Source: Peptostreptococcus russellii
GTDB taxonomy: Bacteria > Bacillota > Clostridia > Peptostreptococcales > Peptostreptococcaceae
NCBI RefSeq assembly: GCF_003012055.1
Contig: NZ_JYGE01000003.1
Span: 124,001-188,000 of the forward strand
Length of the DNA stretch: 64,000 bases
Direction: 5' to 3'
Below the pieces are notes generated by a model. The model ran no database searches. It saw only the letters and a list, made by a program, of their open reading frames with translations, and was not told where the DNA came from. The position numbers were made by a program, and so were the translations under genes. Below are positions 63,409 to 64,000 of the stretch, piece by piece. Numbering within the stretch: the first letter of the stretch is position 1; each line of letters opens with the position of its first letter.

Positions 63409-64000
63409 ATGTCAAAAACAGCAAAAGCGACCTTTCTTTTGATGGTGGTCACTATTTTGTCAAAGATTTTTGGGTTGGTTAGAGACAGTGTTTTGGCAGC
63501 TGCATATGGTACAGGCACCTACGCCGCTGTATATGCAACTGCCAATAATATACCAACCGTTCTATTTGCAGTAATTGGTTCAGCCCTTGCAACGAGCTTG
63601 ATACCACTATATAGTAAGCTTGCAAATGAAGATTCAGAAGAAAGAGCAATGTCTTTTTTGAATTCAATAATAAATATGGTAGTGTTGATTTGTTTGGCTC
63701 TATCTATAGTAGGTATTATATTTGCAGAGCCATTGGTAACTATATTTGCACCTGGATATAAGGGAGAGGTATATACTTTATGTGTCCAATATACAAGGAT
63801 TTTACTTCCGAGTATTATATTTGTAGGACTTGCAAATATATTCACTGCTTATCTGCAAATAAAAAAGAGATTTGTTATACCAGGTTTTATTGGAATGCCA
63901 TATAGTATTATAATAATAATATCAATATTTTTAAGTTTGAAGACTAGTCCTATGGTACTGATAATAGGAACATTAGTTGCAATAGCTTCAAAAGCATTGT
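63409..64000 (+). CDS. murJ: MurJ/MviN-family lipid-linked sugar flippase (5' part)
   Basis: The frame is open to the window end, giving 197 of an expected 500 or so residues. It begins MSKTAKATFLLMVVTILSKI and continues with GLVRDSVLAAAYGTG, the strongly conserved N-terminal MviN signature in which the Arg lies in the central cavity. Five or so membrane helices are visible. The MOP-superfamily flippase moves lipid II or other undecaprenyl-linked sugars outward. Its position after the polysaccharide genes matches the mviN gene in the C. difficile PSII cluster, so the cargo may be the polymer repeat, not lipid II. SD GAGGAG. Confidence 0.9.
   Translation, partial: MSKTAKATFLLMVVTILSKIFGLVRDSVLAAAYGTGTYAAVYATANNIPTVLFAVIGSALATSLIPLYSKLANEDSEERAMSFLNSIINMVVLICLALSIVGIIFAEPLVTIFAPGYKGEVYTLCVQYTRILLPSIIFVGLANIFTAYLQIKKRFVIPGFIGMPYSIIIIISIFLSLKTSPMVLIIGTLVAIASKAL

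Overview
The window looks like chromosomal DNA of a low-G+C anaerobic Firmicute, most likely a member of the Peptostreptococcaceae related to Clostridioides difficile and Peptostreptococcus. The pointers are heavy A+T bias, AGA as the dominant arginine codon, CWB2-type cell wall proteins, an accessory SecA2-like ATPase beside a cell wall polysaccharide locus, a SCIFF ranthipeptide precursor, an oxygen-sensitive two-subunit fumarase, and T-boxes in front of tRNA synthetase genes. The species is not identified. No rRNA, tRNA, CRISPR, prophage or insertion sequence was seen.

Layout. 1-4.0 kb: the end of a GT4 glycosyltransferase, a GME-fold hypothetical protein, a 49-bp repeat array and T-box-controlled thrS. 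4.1-7.5 kb: an ECF transporter S component (minus strand), a SEC-C-tagged methionine aminopeptidase and the infC-rpmI-rplT operon with its attenuator leader and an AUC start on infC. 7.7-14.7 kb: mostly minus strand, with an Ldh_2 family dehydrogenase, alanine racemase, two small envelope stress-type proteins and a cupin regulator; a TetR regulator and a secreted 3D-domain protein are on plus. 15.3-19.9 kb: ruvA-ruvB-queA-tgt-yajC and the 47-residue SCIFF precursor, whose radical-SAM maturase is not in this window. 20.2-23.4 kb: a CWB2-only wall protein followed by an LtaS-like polymerase. 23.8-30.6 kb: ktrB-ktrA, an rRNA methyltransferase and T-box-controlled pheS-pheT. 30.8-41.5 kb: ZapA, a U32/DUF3656 protein, nnr, NfeD plus an SPFH protein, a small hypothetical protein behind a 14-copy octamer array, a DUF1846 protein and an S1-domain protein. 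41.6-48.0 kb: a DUF6056-like membrane protein, ybaK, fumarase alpha/beta, malic enzyme, cvfB and nagB.

48.6-64.0 kb is the most distinctive region: a SecA2-like translocase ATPase without the usual C-terminal zinc motif, an acyltransferase-like membrane protein, a membrane-anchored GDPD protein, a CWB2-amidase, a CWB2-like protein with a membrane helix at each end, then a polysaccharide cluster (initiating sugar transferase, three GT2 enzymes, a Wzy-like polymerase, a CapD-like epimerase/dehydratase and the start of a MurJ-family flippase). By analogy with the C. difficile slpA-secA2-cwp and PSII loci, I infer that this region makes an anionic wall polymer, exports proteins that bind it, and remodels the wall.

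Two further DNA-level themes stand out. Simple-sequence arrays sit in several gene leaders or gaps: hexamer x17, octamer x14, a 5-bp-register array and a 49-bp array. A TTACA-N3-TGTAA dyad occurs at the promoters of two secreted wall proteins. Start codons were chosen from Shine-Dalgarno (SD) placement wherever several were possible.
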